Positions 26,932 to 35,753 of a DNA stretch of 64,000 nucleotides are shown here, piece by piece. Within the stretch, counting starts at the first letter, position 1; each line of letters opens with the position of its first letter. The stretch is from Streptomyces sp. NBC_00683. Lineage in GTDB: Bacteria > Actinomycetota > Actinomycetes > Streptomycetales > Streptomycetaceae. The notes under the pieces were generated by a model. That model was not told the origin of the DNA. It searched no databases and was given only the letters and a program-made list of their open reading frames with translations. A program made the translations under genes and the position numbers. The stretch is taken from NCBI RefSeq assembly GCF_036226745.1, contig NZ_CP109013.1:5580001-5644000 (forward strand), given 5' to 3'.

Positions 26932-27123
26932 TCAGCGGCCCCGGTTGCTGGGGCGGGAGGCGACCCAGGCGAGGACCGTGTCCACGTACCAGTAGGGCTT
27001 TCCGTGCTGGACATCGTCGGGCGGGGGGAGGAGTCCGTGTTTGCGGTACGAGCGGATGGTGTCGGGCTGGACCCGGATGTGCGCGGCAATGTCCTTGTAC
27101 GACCAGAGCCTTCTGTCCGTCAT
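26932..27123 (-). CDS. small MerR-like helix-turn-helix protein
   Basis: ATG 27123 gives a 63-residue protein that is essentially one winged helix-turn-helix: SYKDIAAHIRVQPDTIRSYRKHGLLPPPDD, then PYWYVDTVLAWVASRP. The size and layout recall the BldC/excisionase-like MerR subgroup common in Streptomyces. It probably binds DNA as a small regulator. A longer in-frame extension upstream has no family-like content. Its target is unknown, though the convergent dehydrogenase is a possibility. Confidence 0.72.
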   Translation of the reverse strand: MTDRRLWSYKDIAAHIRVQPDTIRSYRKHGLLPPPDDVQHGKPYWYVDTVLAWVASRPSNRGR

Positions 27124-27355
27124 GAATGACACCTCTCTGTACCTCCGTACTGCGCACCGCGGCGGCGGCGGGGGCCGTCGGGGGAGCCCCGGTGCGCACG
27201 CTGACGACCACTCAGCGTCTGTCCGGCCCAACGACGGGCCGGCGGGCTGGGCTGGGGGCGTCGCGCGCCTGTGACGCAAACCCTGCGGAACGGAGATATA
27301 CGTGACGAAGAAGTGACTGCTGTGACGGAGGGGGATCCAGGGAGAGCGGGAGGGA

Positions 27356-28282
27356 TCAGGCGGAGGGCCGCGCGGGTCCGCAGCCGCGGAGGAACTCGCG
27401 GGTGCGGCGGGCGATGGGGAGGGGCTTGTCGGGCGGACACGGGTACATGTCCTGCTCGACGATCGCGAACAGGTCGGTGCCCAGGGCGCGCGCGGCCTCC
27501 AGTACGGGTTCCAGCGCGGGCACCCCGCCCGGCGGCTCACACATCACGCCGCGCGCCACTGCCGGGCCGAACGGCACCTCGTTCGCCACGACATCGGCGA
27601 GGACCACCGGATCGACCTGCTTGAGGTGGAGGTAGCCGATCCGTTCGCCGTAGGTCTCGATGAGCTTGACGCTGTCCCCGCCGCAGTACGCGTAGTGCCC
27701 GGTGTCGAGGCAGAGCGAGACCAGTTCGGGGTCGGTGGCGTCGAGGAAGCGGTTGACGTTCTCCTCGCTGTCGATGTGCGTATCGGCGTGCGGGTGCACG
27801 ACGATCCGCAGTCCGTAGCGGTCCCGGACCTCGCGGCCCAGCCGCTCCGTCTGGGTGGTGAGATCGCCCCACTGCGCCGCCGTGAGCGTGCGGTCCTCCA
27901 GCACCTCGCCGCTCTTGTCGTCCCGCCAGAACGACGGGATGACCACCAGGTGTTCGGCGCCCATGGCCCGGGTGAGTGCCGCGATGCCGGCGACATGCTC
28001 CCAGGTCCGGTCCCAGACGTCAGGACCGTGGTGCAATCCGGTGAAGACGGTTCCCGCGGAGACGGTGAGGCCGCGGCGGGCGGTCTCGTCCGTGAGCCGG
28101 GCCGGATCGGTCGGCAGGTAGCCGTACGGGCCGAGCTCGATCCACTCGTAGCCCGCTTCGGAGACCTCGTCGAGGAACCGTTCCCAGGGCACCTGCTGCG
28201 GATCGTCGGGGAACCACACCCCCCATGAGTCGGGTGCCGAGCCGATGCGGATGCGAGCCGGAGCCGGTACGGAGGAGGTCAT
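27356..28282 (-). CDS. IolE-like sugar isomerase / inosose dehydratase-type barrel
   Basis: The 308-residue TIM barrel (start ATG 28282, TSSVPAPARIRIGSAPDSWGVW) belongs to the xylose-isomerase-like group. Metal ligands are in EWIELGPYGY, VVHPHADTHID, LCLDTGHYAY and YLHLKQVD, with the last Glu in AIVEQDM. The position divergent to iolC with a shared promoter region points to inositol catabolism. There it would be 2-keto-myo-inositol dehydratase (IolE) or an IolH-like isomerase; which one cannot be decided from the sequence. Confidence 0.75.
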   Translation of the reverse strand: MTSSVPAPARIRIGSAPDSWGVWFPDDPQQVPWERFLDEVSEAGYEWIELGPYGYLPTDPARLTDETARRGLTVSAGTVFTGLHHGPDVWDRTWEHVAGIAALTRAMGAEHLVVIPSFWRDDKSGEVLEDRTLTAAQWGDLTTQTERLGREVRDRYGLRIVVHPHADTHIDSEENVNRFLDATDPELVSLCLDTGHYAYCGGDSVKLIETYGERIGYLHLKQVDPVVLADVVANEVPFGPAVARGVMCEPPGGVPALEPVLEAARALGTDLFAIVEQDMYPCPPDKPLPIARRTREFLRGCGPARPSA

Positions 28283-28331
28283 ATCGCCCACCCTTCAGCC
28301 CTCGGAAGGGAGTGTCAAGAGTTCGTCCGAA

Positions 28332-28341
28332 TGTCCGGACA
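28332..28341. promoter_or_regulatory. palindromic operator in the iol divergent region
   Basis: TGTCCGGACA is a perfect 10-bp palindrome just upstream of the iolC -35 box and between the divergent iolE-like and iolC genes. A half-site GTCCG lies 9 bp further left. The form suits a GntR-type repressor, but no regulator gene is in this window. Confidence 0.5.
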
Positions 28342-28346
28342 AAGTG

Positions 28347-28375
28347 TTGACAGGGTCCCGGGTGCGGGTTAGACC
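28347..28375 (+). promoter_or_regulatory. promoter of the iolC operon
   Basis: TTGACA (28347-28352), 17 bp, TAGACC (28370-28375): a near-consensus vegetative promoter ending 17 bp before the iolC ATG, which leaves a very short leader. Confidence 0.6.
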
Positions 28376-28392
28376 TGGGGGCAGCCGAAGGG

Positions 28393-29514
28393 ATGCGTAT
28401 GCCTGAGCCGTACGACGTGATCACCATGGGGCGGATCGGGGTGGACATCTACCCACTCCAGACCGGCGTACCGCTGTCCAGGGTCGAGACCTTCGGGAAG
28501 TTCCTCGGCGGCTCGCCGACCAATGTGGCCGTCGCCGCCGCCCGCCTGGGCAGGCGCACGGCCGTGGTCACCAGGACCGGCAAGGACGCCTTCGGCGACT
28601 ATCTCCACCAGGCACTGGAGGAGTTCGGAGTGGACGACCGGTGGGTGACACCCGTCGCGGAGTATCCGACCCCGGTCACCTTCTGCGAGATCTTCCCGCC
28701 CGACGACTTCCCGCTCTACTTCTACCGGCAGCCCAAGGCGCCCGACCTGGAGATCCACGCGGAGGAGCTCGACCTGGACGCGGTGCGTGCCGCGCGGGTC
28801 TTCTGGATGACCGGCACCGGGCTGTGCGCCGAACCCAGCCGCACCGCGACCCTCACCGCACTCCGTGCCCGGAGCGCTGCACGGGCGGCCGAGGACGGTG
28901 CGACACGGACGGACGGGACCCCGCGCGCCACGGTCTTCGACCTCGACTGGCGGCCCATGTTCTGGGACGGGTCCCTGACGGCCGCGCACACCTCGACCGC
29001 CCCCGCCCGCTACCGCGAGGCCCTCGCCCACGCCACGGTCGCCGTCGGCAACCTCGACGAGTGCGAGATCGCCACCGGCGAACGCGAACCGCACGCGGCC
29101 GCCCGCGCCCTGCTGGCCGCCGGGGTCGAACTCGCCGTCGTCAAACAGGGCCCCGCAGGCGTCCTCGCCGTCCACCGCGACGGCACCACCGCCCGGATCC
29201 CGCCCCTCCCCGTGGACGTCGTCAACGGGCTCGGTGCCGGGGACGCGTTCGGCGGCGCCCTCTGCCACGGGCTGCTCGCCGGCTGGGAGACGGAACGCAT
29301 CATGCGCTACGCGAACGCCGCAGGGGCCATCGTCGCGTCCCGCCTCGCCTGTTCGTCCGCGATGCCGTTCCCGTACGAGGTCGAACAGGCCCTCGCCGCC
29401 GGAGCCGTCGACGGAACGGGAGCAACGGGAGAACCGGGAACCCCCGGAACCCCCGGAACCCCCGGAACCTCGGGAGCGACCACTGAGACCGGAGCCACCG
29501 GAGCCGCCCCATGA
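28393..29514 (+). CDS. iolC: 5-dehydro-2-deoxygluconokinase
   Basis: The 373-residue pfkB-family kinase phosphorylates 5-dehydro-2-deoxygluconate in myo-inositol breakdown. It shows the N-terminal substrate part (TMGRIGVDIYPLQTGVPL, FGKFLGGSPTNVAVAAARLG) and the C-terminal anion-hole/catalytic GLGAGDAFGGAL. The last 35 residues are a Gly-Thr-Pro repeat (see 29437-29469) that is not part of the fold. It starts the operon iolC-aldolase-iolB-iolD-iolA, and its stop overlaps the next ATG (ATGA). Confidence 0.9.
   Translation: MRMPEPYDVITMGRIGVDIYPLQTGVPLSRVETFGKFLGGSPTNVAVAAARLGRRTAVVTRTGKDAFGDYLHQALEEFGVDDRWVTPVAEYPTPVTFCEIFPPDDFPLYFYRQPKAPDLEIHAEELDLDAVRAARVFWMTGTGLCAEPSRTATLTALRARSAARAAEDGATRTDGTPRATVFDLDWRPMFWDGSLTAAHTSTAPARYREALAHATVAVGNLDECEIATGEREPHAAARALLAAGVELAVVKQGPAGVLAVHRDGTTARIPPLPVDVVNGLGAGDAFGGALCHGLLAGWETERIMRYANAAGAIVASRLACSSAMPFPYEVEQALAAGAVDGTGATGEPGTPGTPGTPGTSGATTETGATGAAP
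29437..29469 (+). repeat. 9-bp tandem repeat in the iolC tail
   Basis: GGAACCCCC is repeated three times perfectly with a fourth partial copy, encoding Gly-Thr-Pro triplets. It is a low-complexity C-terminal extension that could vary in number by slippage without shifting the frame. Confidence 0.8.
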
Positions 29515-30398
29515 CACCGCCCGCCTCCTCCGTCGCCGATCTCGTCCGGCTGCGCACCCACCACCCCGAGGCCGTCGCCGAGGCAGCCGCCCGACGGGGC
29601 AGGCGTCCCCTGGTCGGCGCCACGGGGCGCCTGATGATCATCGCGGCGGACCATCCCGCCCGCGGTGCCCTGGCCGTGGGCGAGGACGAACTCGCCATGG
29701 CCAACCGCTTCGACCTCCTGGAACGGCTCTGCCTCGCCCTCTCGCGACCGGGCGTCGACGGGGTCCTCGCCGGCGCCGACGTCCTCGACGACCTGCTGCT
29801 GCTCGGAGCCCTGGAGGACAGGGTCGTCATCGGCTCCATGAACCGCGGCGGTCTCGCGGGAGCCGCCTTCGAGCTCGACGACCGCTTCACCGGCCACCGC
29901 CCCGTCGACCTCGCCCGGTACGGCTTCGACGCGGGCAAGCTCCTGCTGAGAATCGACTACGGCGACCCCGGCTCCCTGGACACCCTCCACACCGCCGCCC
30001 GCACCGTCGACGCGATGGCGGCCCACCGGCTGCCCGTGTTCGTGGAGCCGTTCCTGTGCCACCGCACCGACGGCAGGCTCCGCACCGATCTGGGAGCAGC
30101 AGCCGTCACCACCTCCATCGCCATCGCCTCGGGGCTGGGCGGCACCTCCGCGTACACCTGGCTCAAGGTCCCCGTCACCGAGAACCCCGACGACATGGCA
30201 CGGGTGATGGAGACCTCGACGCTCCCCGCCGTCCTGCTCGGCGGCGAGGTCAAGGGAGACCTGGACGGCGCGTACGAGAAATGGCGCGGGGCGCTGCGAC
30301 TGCCGACCGTTCAGGGACTGGTCGTCGGTCGCTCGCTGCTCTATCCGGCCGACGGGGACGTGGCGGGCGCGGTCGACACCGCCGTGGGACTTCTGTGA
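29511..30398 (+). CDS. Cgl0159-family class I aldolase-like barrel
   Basis: The 295-residue (beta/alpha)8 protein begins after a short N-tail with LMIIAADHPARGAL, a typical class I aldolase beta-strand. Candidate Schiff-base or substrate Lys residues lie in GGTSAYTWLKVPV and GGEVKGDLD. It matches the family named after C. glutamicum Cgl0159, found inside inositol clusters. By position it should cleave 6-phospho-5-dehydro-2-deoxygluconate to DHAP and malonate semialdehyde, in place of IolJ, which is absent here. That role is inference. It overlaps iolC by 4 bp. Confidence 0.78.
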   Translation: MTPPASSVADLVRLRTHHPEAVAEAAARRGRRPLVGATGRLMIIAADHPARGALAVGEDELAMANRFDLLERLCLALSRPGVDGVLAGADVLDDLLLLGALEDRVVIGSMNRGGLAGAAFELDDRFTGHRPVDLARYGFDAGKLLLRIDYGDPGSLDTLHTAARTVDAMAAHRLPVFVEPFLCHRTDGRLRTDLGAAAVTTSIAIASGLGGTSAYTWLKVPVTENPDDMARVMETSTLPAVLLGGEVKGDLDGAYEKWRGALRLPTVQGLVVGRSLLYPADGDVAGAVDTAVGLL

Positions 30399-30430
30399 GC
30401 GACGCGCAGGGATACGGGTAGGGATGGAGC

Positions 30431-31315
30431 ATGACGACGCGCGACGAGCAACAGCGGTACCACCTCCGGGCCGGCGACGCCGCGAGCGGCCCCTACGCCC
30501 TCCATATCGACCCGAAGCGGGCCGGATGGGACCGGTCGAGTCTGCGTGTACTGGAGCTCGAGCCCGGTGGTGTTCATACCTTGGTAACCGGGGAGAGCGA
30601 GTGGGTCGTTCTGCCGTTGGCCGGTGGCTGTACGGTGCACACGGCGGATGATGTATTCGAACTCGCGGGCAGGGAAAGCGTGTTCAGTTCGGTGACGGAT
30701 TTCGCCTATCTACCGCGTGACGCCCGCGCACAGATCGCCTCCGGCGCAGGAGGCCGCTTCGCCCTGGCAGGAGCGAAGTGCGAGCGACGACTCCCCGCTC
30801 GCTACGGCCCCGCGCCGGAGGTACCGGTCGAGCTCCGCGGTGCCGGGAACTGCTCGCGCCAGGTCAACAACTTCGCCGCCGCGGACACGTTCGAGTGCGA
30901 CCGCCTCATCGCCGTCGAGGTCCTGACCCCCGGCGGCAACTGGTCCTCGTACCCGCCCCACAAGCACGACGAGCACCACCCCGGTGTCGAGTCGGAGCTG
31001 GAGGAGATCTACTACTTCGAGGTCGAGGACGACGGCCTCGGCTACCACCGGGTGTCGCCGTCCCGCGCAGGCGGTACGGACGTCCTCGCCGAGGTGGCCA
31101 CCGGTGACGCCGTCCTCATTCCCGACGGCTGGCACGGCCCGTCCATCGCCCCGCCCGGCCGCACCCTCTACTACCTGAACGTGATGGCGGGCCCGGGGGA
31201 GCAGCGCGAGTGGCTGATCCGCGACCACCCCGGCCACAGCTGGATCCGCGAGACCTGGCCGGCCCAGCCCGTCGACCCACGGCTTCCGCTCCACGGTCCG
31301 GAGGCCGTCCAGTGA
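30431..31315 (+). CDS. iolB: 5-deoxy-glucuronate isomerase
   Basis: The 294-residue two-cupin protein carries the metal site seen in the C-terminal cupin (YPPHKHDEHHP, LEEIYYFEV and later IPDGWHGPS). It isomerises 5-deoxy-glucuronate to 5-dehydro-2-deoxygluconate. The start ATG 30431 follows a GGGATGGAG site and lies 32 bp after the aldolase gene. Its 3' end (last codons and stop) is repeated once immediately downstream. Confidence 0.92.
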   Translation: MTTRDEQQRYHLRAGDAASGPYALHIDPKRAGWDRSSLRVLELEPGGVHTLVTGESEWVVLPLAGGCTVHTADDVFELAGRESVFSSVTDFAYLPRDARAQIASGAGGRFALAGAKCERRLPARYGPAPEVPVELRGAGNCSRQVNNFAAADTFECDRLIAVEVLTPGGNWSSYPPHKHDEHHPGVESELEEIYYFEVEDDGLGYHRVSPSRAGGTDVLAEVATGDAVLIPDGWHGPSIAPPGRTLYYLNVMAGPGEQREWLIRDHPGHSWIRETWPAQPVDPRLPLHGPEAVQ

Positions 31316-31360
31316 CCCCGGCGCTTCCGCTCCACGGTCCGGAGGCCGTCCAGTGACCCC
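31282..31360 (+). repeat. 41-bp tandem duplication of the iolB 3' end
   Basis: A 38-bp stretch containing the last iolB codons, the stop TGA and the following CCCC occurs at 31282-31319 and again, identical, at 31323-31360. The second copy lies outside any gene, in the iolB-iolD gap. Confidence 0.9.
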
Positions 31361-31390
31361 ACCACGCACTCCCGGCCCGGAGGCAAGCCG

Positions 31391-33283
31391 TTGACCACGT
31401 CGCACGCCACCCGCAGACTCACCACCGCGCAGGCCCTCGTCGCCTTCCTGGCCCGCCAGTACACCGAGCGTGACGGCCGCCGCCAGCGGCTGATCAGCGC
31501 CACCTGGGGCATCTTCGGCCATGGGAACGTCGCGGGCATCGGCCAGGCACTCGTCGAGTCCGGCTCCGCGATGCCCTACTTCCAGGGCCGCAGCGAACAG
31601 GCCATGGTGCACGCCGCCGTCGGATACGCCCGCCAGTCGGGCCGGCTCTCCGCGCACGCCGTCACGACCTCCATCGGCCCCGGCGCCACCAACCTCGTCA
31701 CGGGTGCCGCCCTCGCCACCGTCAACCACCTCCCGGTCCTGCTGCTGCCCGGCGACACCTTCGCGACCCGCCCCGCCGACCCCGTACTGCAGCAGCTCGA
31801 AGTGCCGCACGCGGGCGATGTCTCGGTCAACGACTGCCTGCGCCCCGTCTCCCGCTACTTCGACCGGATCACCCGCCCCGAGGCGCTGATCCCGGCCGCC
31901 CTGCAGGCCATGCGGACCCTCGCCGACCCGGCGGACACCGGCGCCGTCACGCTCGCGCTGCCGCAGGACGTGCAGGCCGAGGCGTACGACTGGCCGGCGG
32001 AGTTCTTCGCCGAACGCGTCTGGCACGTGCGCAGGCCCGCCCCCGACCTGGCCGAACTCGAACAGGCGGTCCGGGCCGTCCGCACCGCGCGCCGCCCCCT
32101 GATCGTCGCGGGCGGCGGCGTCCACCACAGCGCGGCGCAGGAGACCCTCGCCGCCTTCGCCGCGGCCACCCGGATCCCCGTCGCCTCCACCCAGGCCGGC
32201 AAGGGCTCCCTGCGCCACGACCACCCCGCCGACGTGGGCGGCATCGGCCACACCGGCACCGCCACCGCCGACGACCTGGCCCGCGAGGCGGACCTCGTGA
32301 TCGGGATCGGCACCCGCTACACGGACTTCACCACCGCGTCAGGCACTCTCTTCGCCGACCCGGCGGTCCGCTTCCTCAACCTCAACATCACCGGCTTCGA
32401 CGCCCACAAGCTCGCCGCCCTCCCGCTCGTCGCGGACGCCCGGACCTCCCTCGAAGCCCTCGGCGCCGCGCTCGCCGCACGCGGTTACCACGTCGACGCC
32501 GCCTACGAGACCGAGTACACCGACGCCAAGGACCGCTGGGAACAGCGCGTCGACGTGGCCTTCACCGCCGACGACCCGGACGCCCGCCCCACCCAGGCCC
32601 AGGTGCTCGGACTGCTCGACGCCCTCGTCACCGAGGACGACATCCTGATCAACGCGGCGGGCTCGCTCCCCGGCGACCTCCACAAGCTGTGGCGGACCCG
32701 CTCCCCGCAGCAGTACCACGTCGAGTACGGCTACTCCTGCATGGGATACGAGATCCCGGCAGCCCTCGGCGTCCAGCTCGCCGCCCCCGGCCGCCCCGTC
32801 TGGGCCCTGGTCGGCGACGGTACGTATCTGATGAACCCCACCGAGATCGTCACCGCCGTGCAGCAGGGCCTGCCCATCAAGCTCGTCATCCTGCAGAACC
32901 ACGGGTACGCGTCCATCGGCGGCCTCTCCGAGTCCGTCGGCGGCGAACGCTTCGGTACGGCCTACCGGCACCGCGCCGCGGACGGCGGCTTCACCGGCAC
33001 CCCGCTCCCCGTCGACCTCGCGGCCAACGCGGCCTCGCTCGGCATGCGCGTGCTGCGCGCGAACTCCGTGAAGGACCTGCGTCACGCCCTCGCCGAGGCA
33101 CGCGGCGCGGACCGTCCCACTTGTGTCTACGTCGAGACCGAAACGCCAGACACAGTGTCGGGGCCCCCTCCCGCACAGGCGTGGTGGGATGTTCCTGTGG
33201 CCGAGACCGCGACCCGCCCGTCGGCGGTGGAGGCACGCAAGGAGTACGACCGGCAGACCGCTGCCCGACGCCGACACCTCTGA
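31391..33283 (+). CDS. iolD: 3D-(3,5/4)-trihydroxycyclohexane-1,2-dione hydrolase
   Basis: The 630-residue thiamine-diphosphate enzyme opens the inositol ring to give 5-deoxy-glucuronate. The N-terminal PYR domain shows GRSEQAMVHAAVGYAR (with catalytic Glu), the middle domain VAGGGVHHS, and the C-terminal PP domain the GDGTYLMNPTE...QNHG metal/ThDP motif. The start is a TTG at 31391, 31 bp after the duplicated iolB tail. It is the fourth gene of the iol operon. Confidence 0.92.
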   Translation: MTTSHATRRLTTAQALVAFLARQYTERDGRRQRLISATWGIFGHGNVAGIGQALVESGSAMPYFQGRSEQAMVHAAVGYARQSGRLSAHAVTTSIGPGATNLVTGAALATVNHLPVLLLPGDTFATRPADPVLQQLEVPHAGDVSVNDCLRPVSRYFDRITRPEALIPAALQAMRTLADPADTGAVTLALPQDVQAEAYDWPAEFFAERVWHVRRPAPDLAELEQAVRAVRTARRPLIVAGGGVHHSAAQETLAAFAAATRIPVASTQAGKGSLRHDHPADVGGIGHTGTATADDLAREADLVIGIGTRYTDFTTASGTLFADPAVRFLNLNITGFDAHKLAALPLVADARTSLEALGAALAARGYHVDAAYETEYTDAKDRWEQRVDVAFTADDPDARPTQAQVLGLLDALVTEDDILINAAGSLPGDLHKLWRTRSPQQYHVEYGYSCMGYEIPAALGVQLAAPGRPVWALVGDGTYLMNPTEIVTAVQQGLPIKLVILQNHGYASIGGLSESVGGERFGTAYRHRAADGGFTGTPLPVDLAANAASLGMRVLRANSVKDLRHALAEARGADRPTCVYVETETPDTVSGPPPAQAWWDVPVAETATRPSAVEARKEYDRQTAARRRHL

Positions 33284-33296
33284 AGGAGACCCCGTC

Positions 33297-34796
33297 ATGA
33301 AGACCGTCAACCACTGGATCGGTGGCAAGACCGTCGAGGGCACGTCGGGCAACTACGGGCCGGTCACCGACCCGGCGACCGGCGCCGTCACGACCCAGGT
33401 CGCACTCGCCTCGGCCGAGGAGGTCGACGCCGCGGTCGCCGCCGCGAAGAGCGCGTACGAGACCTGGGGCACGTCCTCCCTCGCGGCCCGCACCGCCGTC
33501 CTCTTCCGCTACCGGGCCCTGCTGGACGCCCACCGCGACGACATCGCCGCGCTGATCACGGCCGAGCACGGCAAGGTCCACTCCGACGCGCTCGGCGAGG
33601 TCGCGCGCGGCCTGGAGATCGTCGAGCTGGCCTGCGGCATCACGACCCAGCTCAAGGGCGAGCTGTCCACCCAGGTCTCCAGCCGGGTCGACGTCTCCTC
33701 GATCCGCCAGTCGATCGGCGTCGTCGCGGGCATCACCCCGTTCAACTTCCCGGCCATGGTGCCGATGTGGATGTTCCCGCTGGCCATCGCCTGCGGCAAC
33801 ACCTTCGTCCTCAAGCCCAGCGAGAAGGACCCCTCGGCCGCCAACCTGCTGGCCGAACTGGCCGCCGAGGCGGGCCTGCCCGACGGCGTCCTGAACGTCC
33901 TGCACGGTGACAAGGTCGCCGTCGACGGCCTCCTGGCCCACCCCGACGTCGCTGCCGTCTCCTTCGTCGGCTCCACCCCGATCGCCCGCTACATCCACGC
34001 CACGGCCTCCGCGAACGGCAAGCGCGTCCAGGCGCTCGGCGGCGCGAAGAACCACATGCTGGTCCTCCCGGACGCAGACCTGGACGCCGCGGCCGACGCC
34101 GCCGTGTCGGCCGCGTACGGCTCCGCCGGCGAGCGCTGCATGGCCATCTCCGCCGTCGTCGCCGTGAGTTCCGTCGCCGACGACCTGGTGGCCCGGATCA
34201 AGGAGCGCGCCGAAAAGATCAAGATCGGCCCGGGCAACGACCCCACGTCCGAGATGGGCCCGCTGATCACCGCCGCCCACCGCGACAAGGTCGCCGGCTA
34301 CGTCACCGGCGCCGCCGCCCAGGGCGCCGACGTCGTCCTCGACGGCACGGGCCACACGGTCGAGGGCTTCGAGGACGGCCACTGGATCGGCCTGTCCCTC
34401 CTCGACCACGTCTCCACGGACTCCGACGCCTACCGGGACGAGATCTTCGGCCCGGTCCTGTGCGTCCTGCGCGTCGACACGTACGAAGAGGGTGTCGCCC
34501 TCATGAACGCCTCGCCGTTCGGCAACGGCACCGCGATCTTCACCCGCGACGGCGGCGCGGCCCGCCGCTTCCAGCTGGAGATCGAGGCCGGCATGGTCGG
34601 CGTCAACGTCCCGATCCCGGTGCCGGTGGGCTACCACTCCTTCGGCGGCTGGAAGGACTCCCTCTTCGGGGACCACCACATCTACGGCAACGACGGCGTG
34701 CACTTCTACACCCGCGGCAAGGTCGTCACCACCCGCTGGCCCGACCCGGCCGACGCCCCGTCCGGCGTGGACCTCGGCTTCCCCCGCAACCACTGA
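33297..34796 (+). CDS. iolA: CoA-acylating methylmalonate/malonate-semialdehyde dehydrogenase
   Basis: ATG 33297 gives 499 residues and follows a strong GAAGGAG site; longer in-frame starts run back into iolD. The catalytic Cys is in GSAGERCMAIS (about residue 284). NAD-site segments ITPFNFPAMVPMW and GSTPIARY identify the CoA-dependent MMSDH subgroup. It converts malonate semialdehyde from inositol (or methylmalonate semialdehyde from valine) to acetyl-CoA (or propionyl-CoA). It is the last gene of the iol operon and is followed by a very strong terminator. Confidence 0.92.
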   Translation: MKTVNHWIGGKTVEGTSGNYGPVTDPATGAVTTQVALASAEEVDAAVAAAKSAYETWGTSSLAARTAVLFRYRALLDAHRDDIAALITAEHGKVHSDALGEVARGLEIVELACGITTQLKGELSTQVSSRVDVSSIRQSIGVVAGITPFNFPAMVPMWMFPLAIACGNTFVLKPSEKDPSAANLLAELAAEAGLPDGVLNVLHGDKVAVDGLLAHPDVAAVSFVGSTPIARYIHATASANGKRVQALGGAKNHMLVLPDADLDAAADAAVSAAYGSAGERCMAISAVVAVSSVADDLVARIKERAEKIKIGPGNDPTSEMGPLITAAHRDKVAGYVTGAAAQGADVVLDGTGHTVEGFEDGHWIGLSLLDHVSTDSDAYRDEIFGPVLCVLRVDTYEEGVALMNASPFGNGTAIFTRDGGAARRFQLEIEAGMVGVNVPIPVPVGYHSFGGWKDSLFGDHHIYGNDGVHFYTRGKVVTTRWPDPADAPSGVDLGFPRNH

Positions 34797-34809
34797 CACA
34801 CCCACGCAC

Positions 34810-34852
34810 CGCCTCCGCCCCCGCCCGGACGCACCGGGCGGGGGCGGAGGCG
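34810..34852. terminator. very strong bidirectional terminator
   Basis: A perfect 19-bp stem (34810-34828 with 34834-34852) around the 5-nt loop ACGCA lies exactly between the convergent iolA and membrane-protein genes. Confidence 0.8.
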
Positions 34853-34857
34853 TCGGG

Positions 34858-35547
34858 TCAGACGCCCTTGCGGGTCTCCTCCTCGATCATCCGCACCATC
34901 GGGACGACCGCCAGCGGGCCGGAGACGATGAACGTCAGCGTGATCGTCACCGACACGATCACCGCACCGAGCCAGACCATCGTGTCCACCGGCACCGTGT
35001 AGGCACCCACCACCCGCACCACGCACTCGGCCAGCAGCGCCGCACCCCACAGCACCGAGAACCGCCGCTCGGCCCGCCGGAATCGGTCCGACCCTGCCGA
35101 CAACCGCTCCCGGGCGGCATCGCGGTCCGCCCGCCCCCGGGTCAGCCACGGCCCCAGGACCGAGGACATCAACGGGCGTCCCCGCAGCGCCGACACCAGG
35201 ACCACGAGCCCGATCGTGCTGCTCACCCCGCTGTCCTTGGCCAGCATCAGCCGCGCGTCCCCGGTCACCGTGCTGAGCAGCAGCCCCACCACGCTCACCG
35301 CGAGGATCAGACCCGCCAGGGCATTGATCCTGCGGTCCCGCACCCACCCCCACACGATGCGTCCCGCGGGCAGCACACTGCTGACCGCCAGCGCCCCCAG
35401 GGTTCCCATCCCCGCCGCCCTCAGCAGGTAGTACGCGGCGATCGGCGCCCCGGCGTCCAGGACCAGCGGCGCGAAGCCCGCCAGCAGCGCCTTGCGGGGG
35501 CCCGCGGCGACAGGAGCAGGGGCGGGAACGGTGGCCGTGGTGGTCAT
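34858..35547 (-). CDS. VC0807-family integral membrane protein
   Basis: ATG 35547 gives 229 residues with about six transmembrane helices (LLAGFAPLVLDAGAPIAAYY, INALAGLILAVSVVGLL, FSVLWGAALLAECVVRVV, MVWLGAVIVSVTITLTFIVSG). An Arg-rich cytoplasmic loop is in the middle. The layout fits the VC0807 family, whose function is unknown. It is monocistronic, with a short Pro/Ala-rich N-terminus. Confidence 0.72.
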   Translation of the reverse strand: MTTTATVPAPAPVAAGPRKALLAGFAPLVLDAGAPIAAYYLLRAAGMGTLGALAVSSVLPAGRIVWGWVRDRRINALAGLILAVSVVGLLLSTVTGDARLMLAKDSGVSSTIGLVVLVSALRGRPLMSSVLGPWLTRGRADRDAARERLSAGSDRFRRAERRFSVLWGAALLAECVVRVVGAYTVPVDTMVWLGAVIVSVTITLTFIVSGPLAVVPMVRMIEEETRKGV

Positions 35548-35753
35548 GACGGGGTTCCTTCCAGGGGTACGGACTCGGGACCGGGGCGGTTTCGACGCCC
35601 GCTCCCGACACCCACACTCTGGCCGCCGGGGCACGGTGCGCGGCAGGGCCCGGCGTCCTGACCTCCGTATGACAGATGTCAGCAGCCGTACATGACAGGG
35701 CAGTCGGGGAAATCCGCTGGCCCGCCCGGCGTGCGGGGTGCTGGGATGGCGCC

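Noticed and set aside
23388..27089. A very long open frame on the minus strand (over 1,200 codons) across tetR promoter, MMPL and dehydrogenase
   Set aside because: It is antisense to two clear genes, has no domain-like content and is expected from third-position GC bias.
26932..28282. The small HTH protein as regulator of the inositol operon
   Set aside because: It lies beyond the iolE-like gene, is MerR/BldC-like, and the iol palindrome does not look like a MerR site; linkage is not enough.
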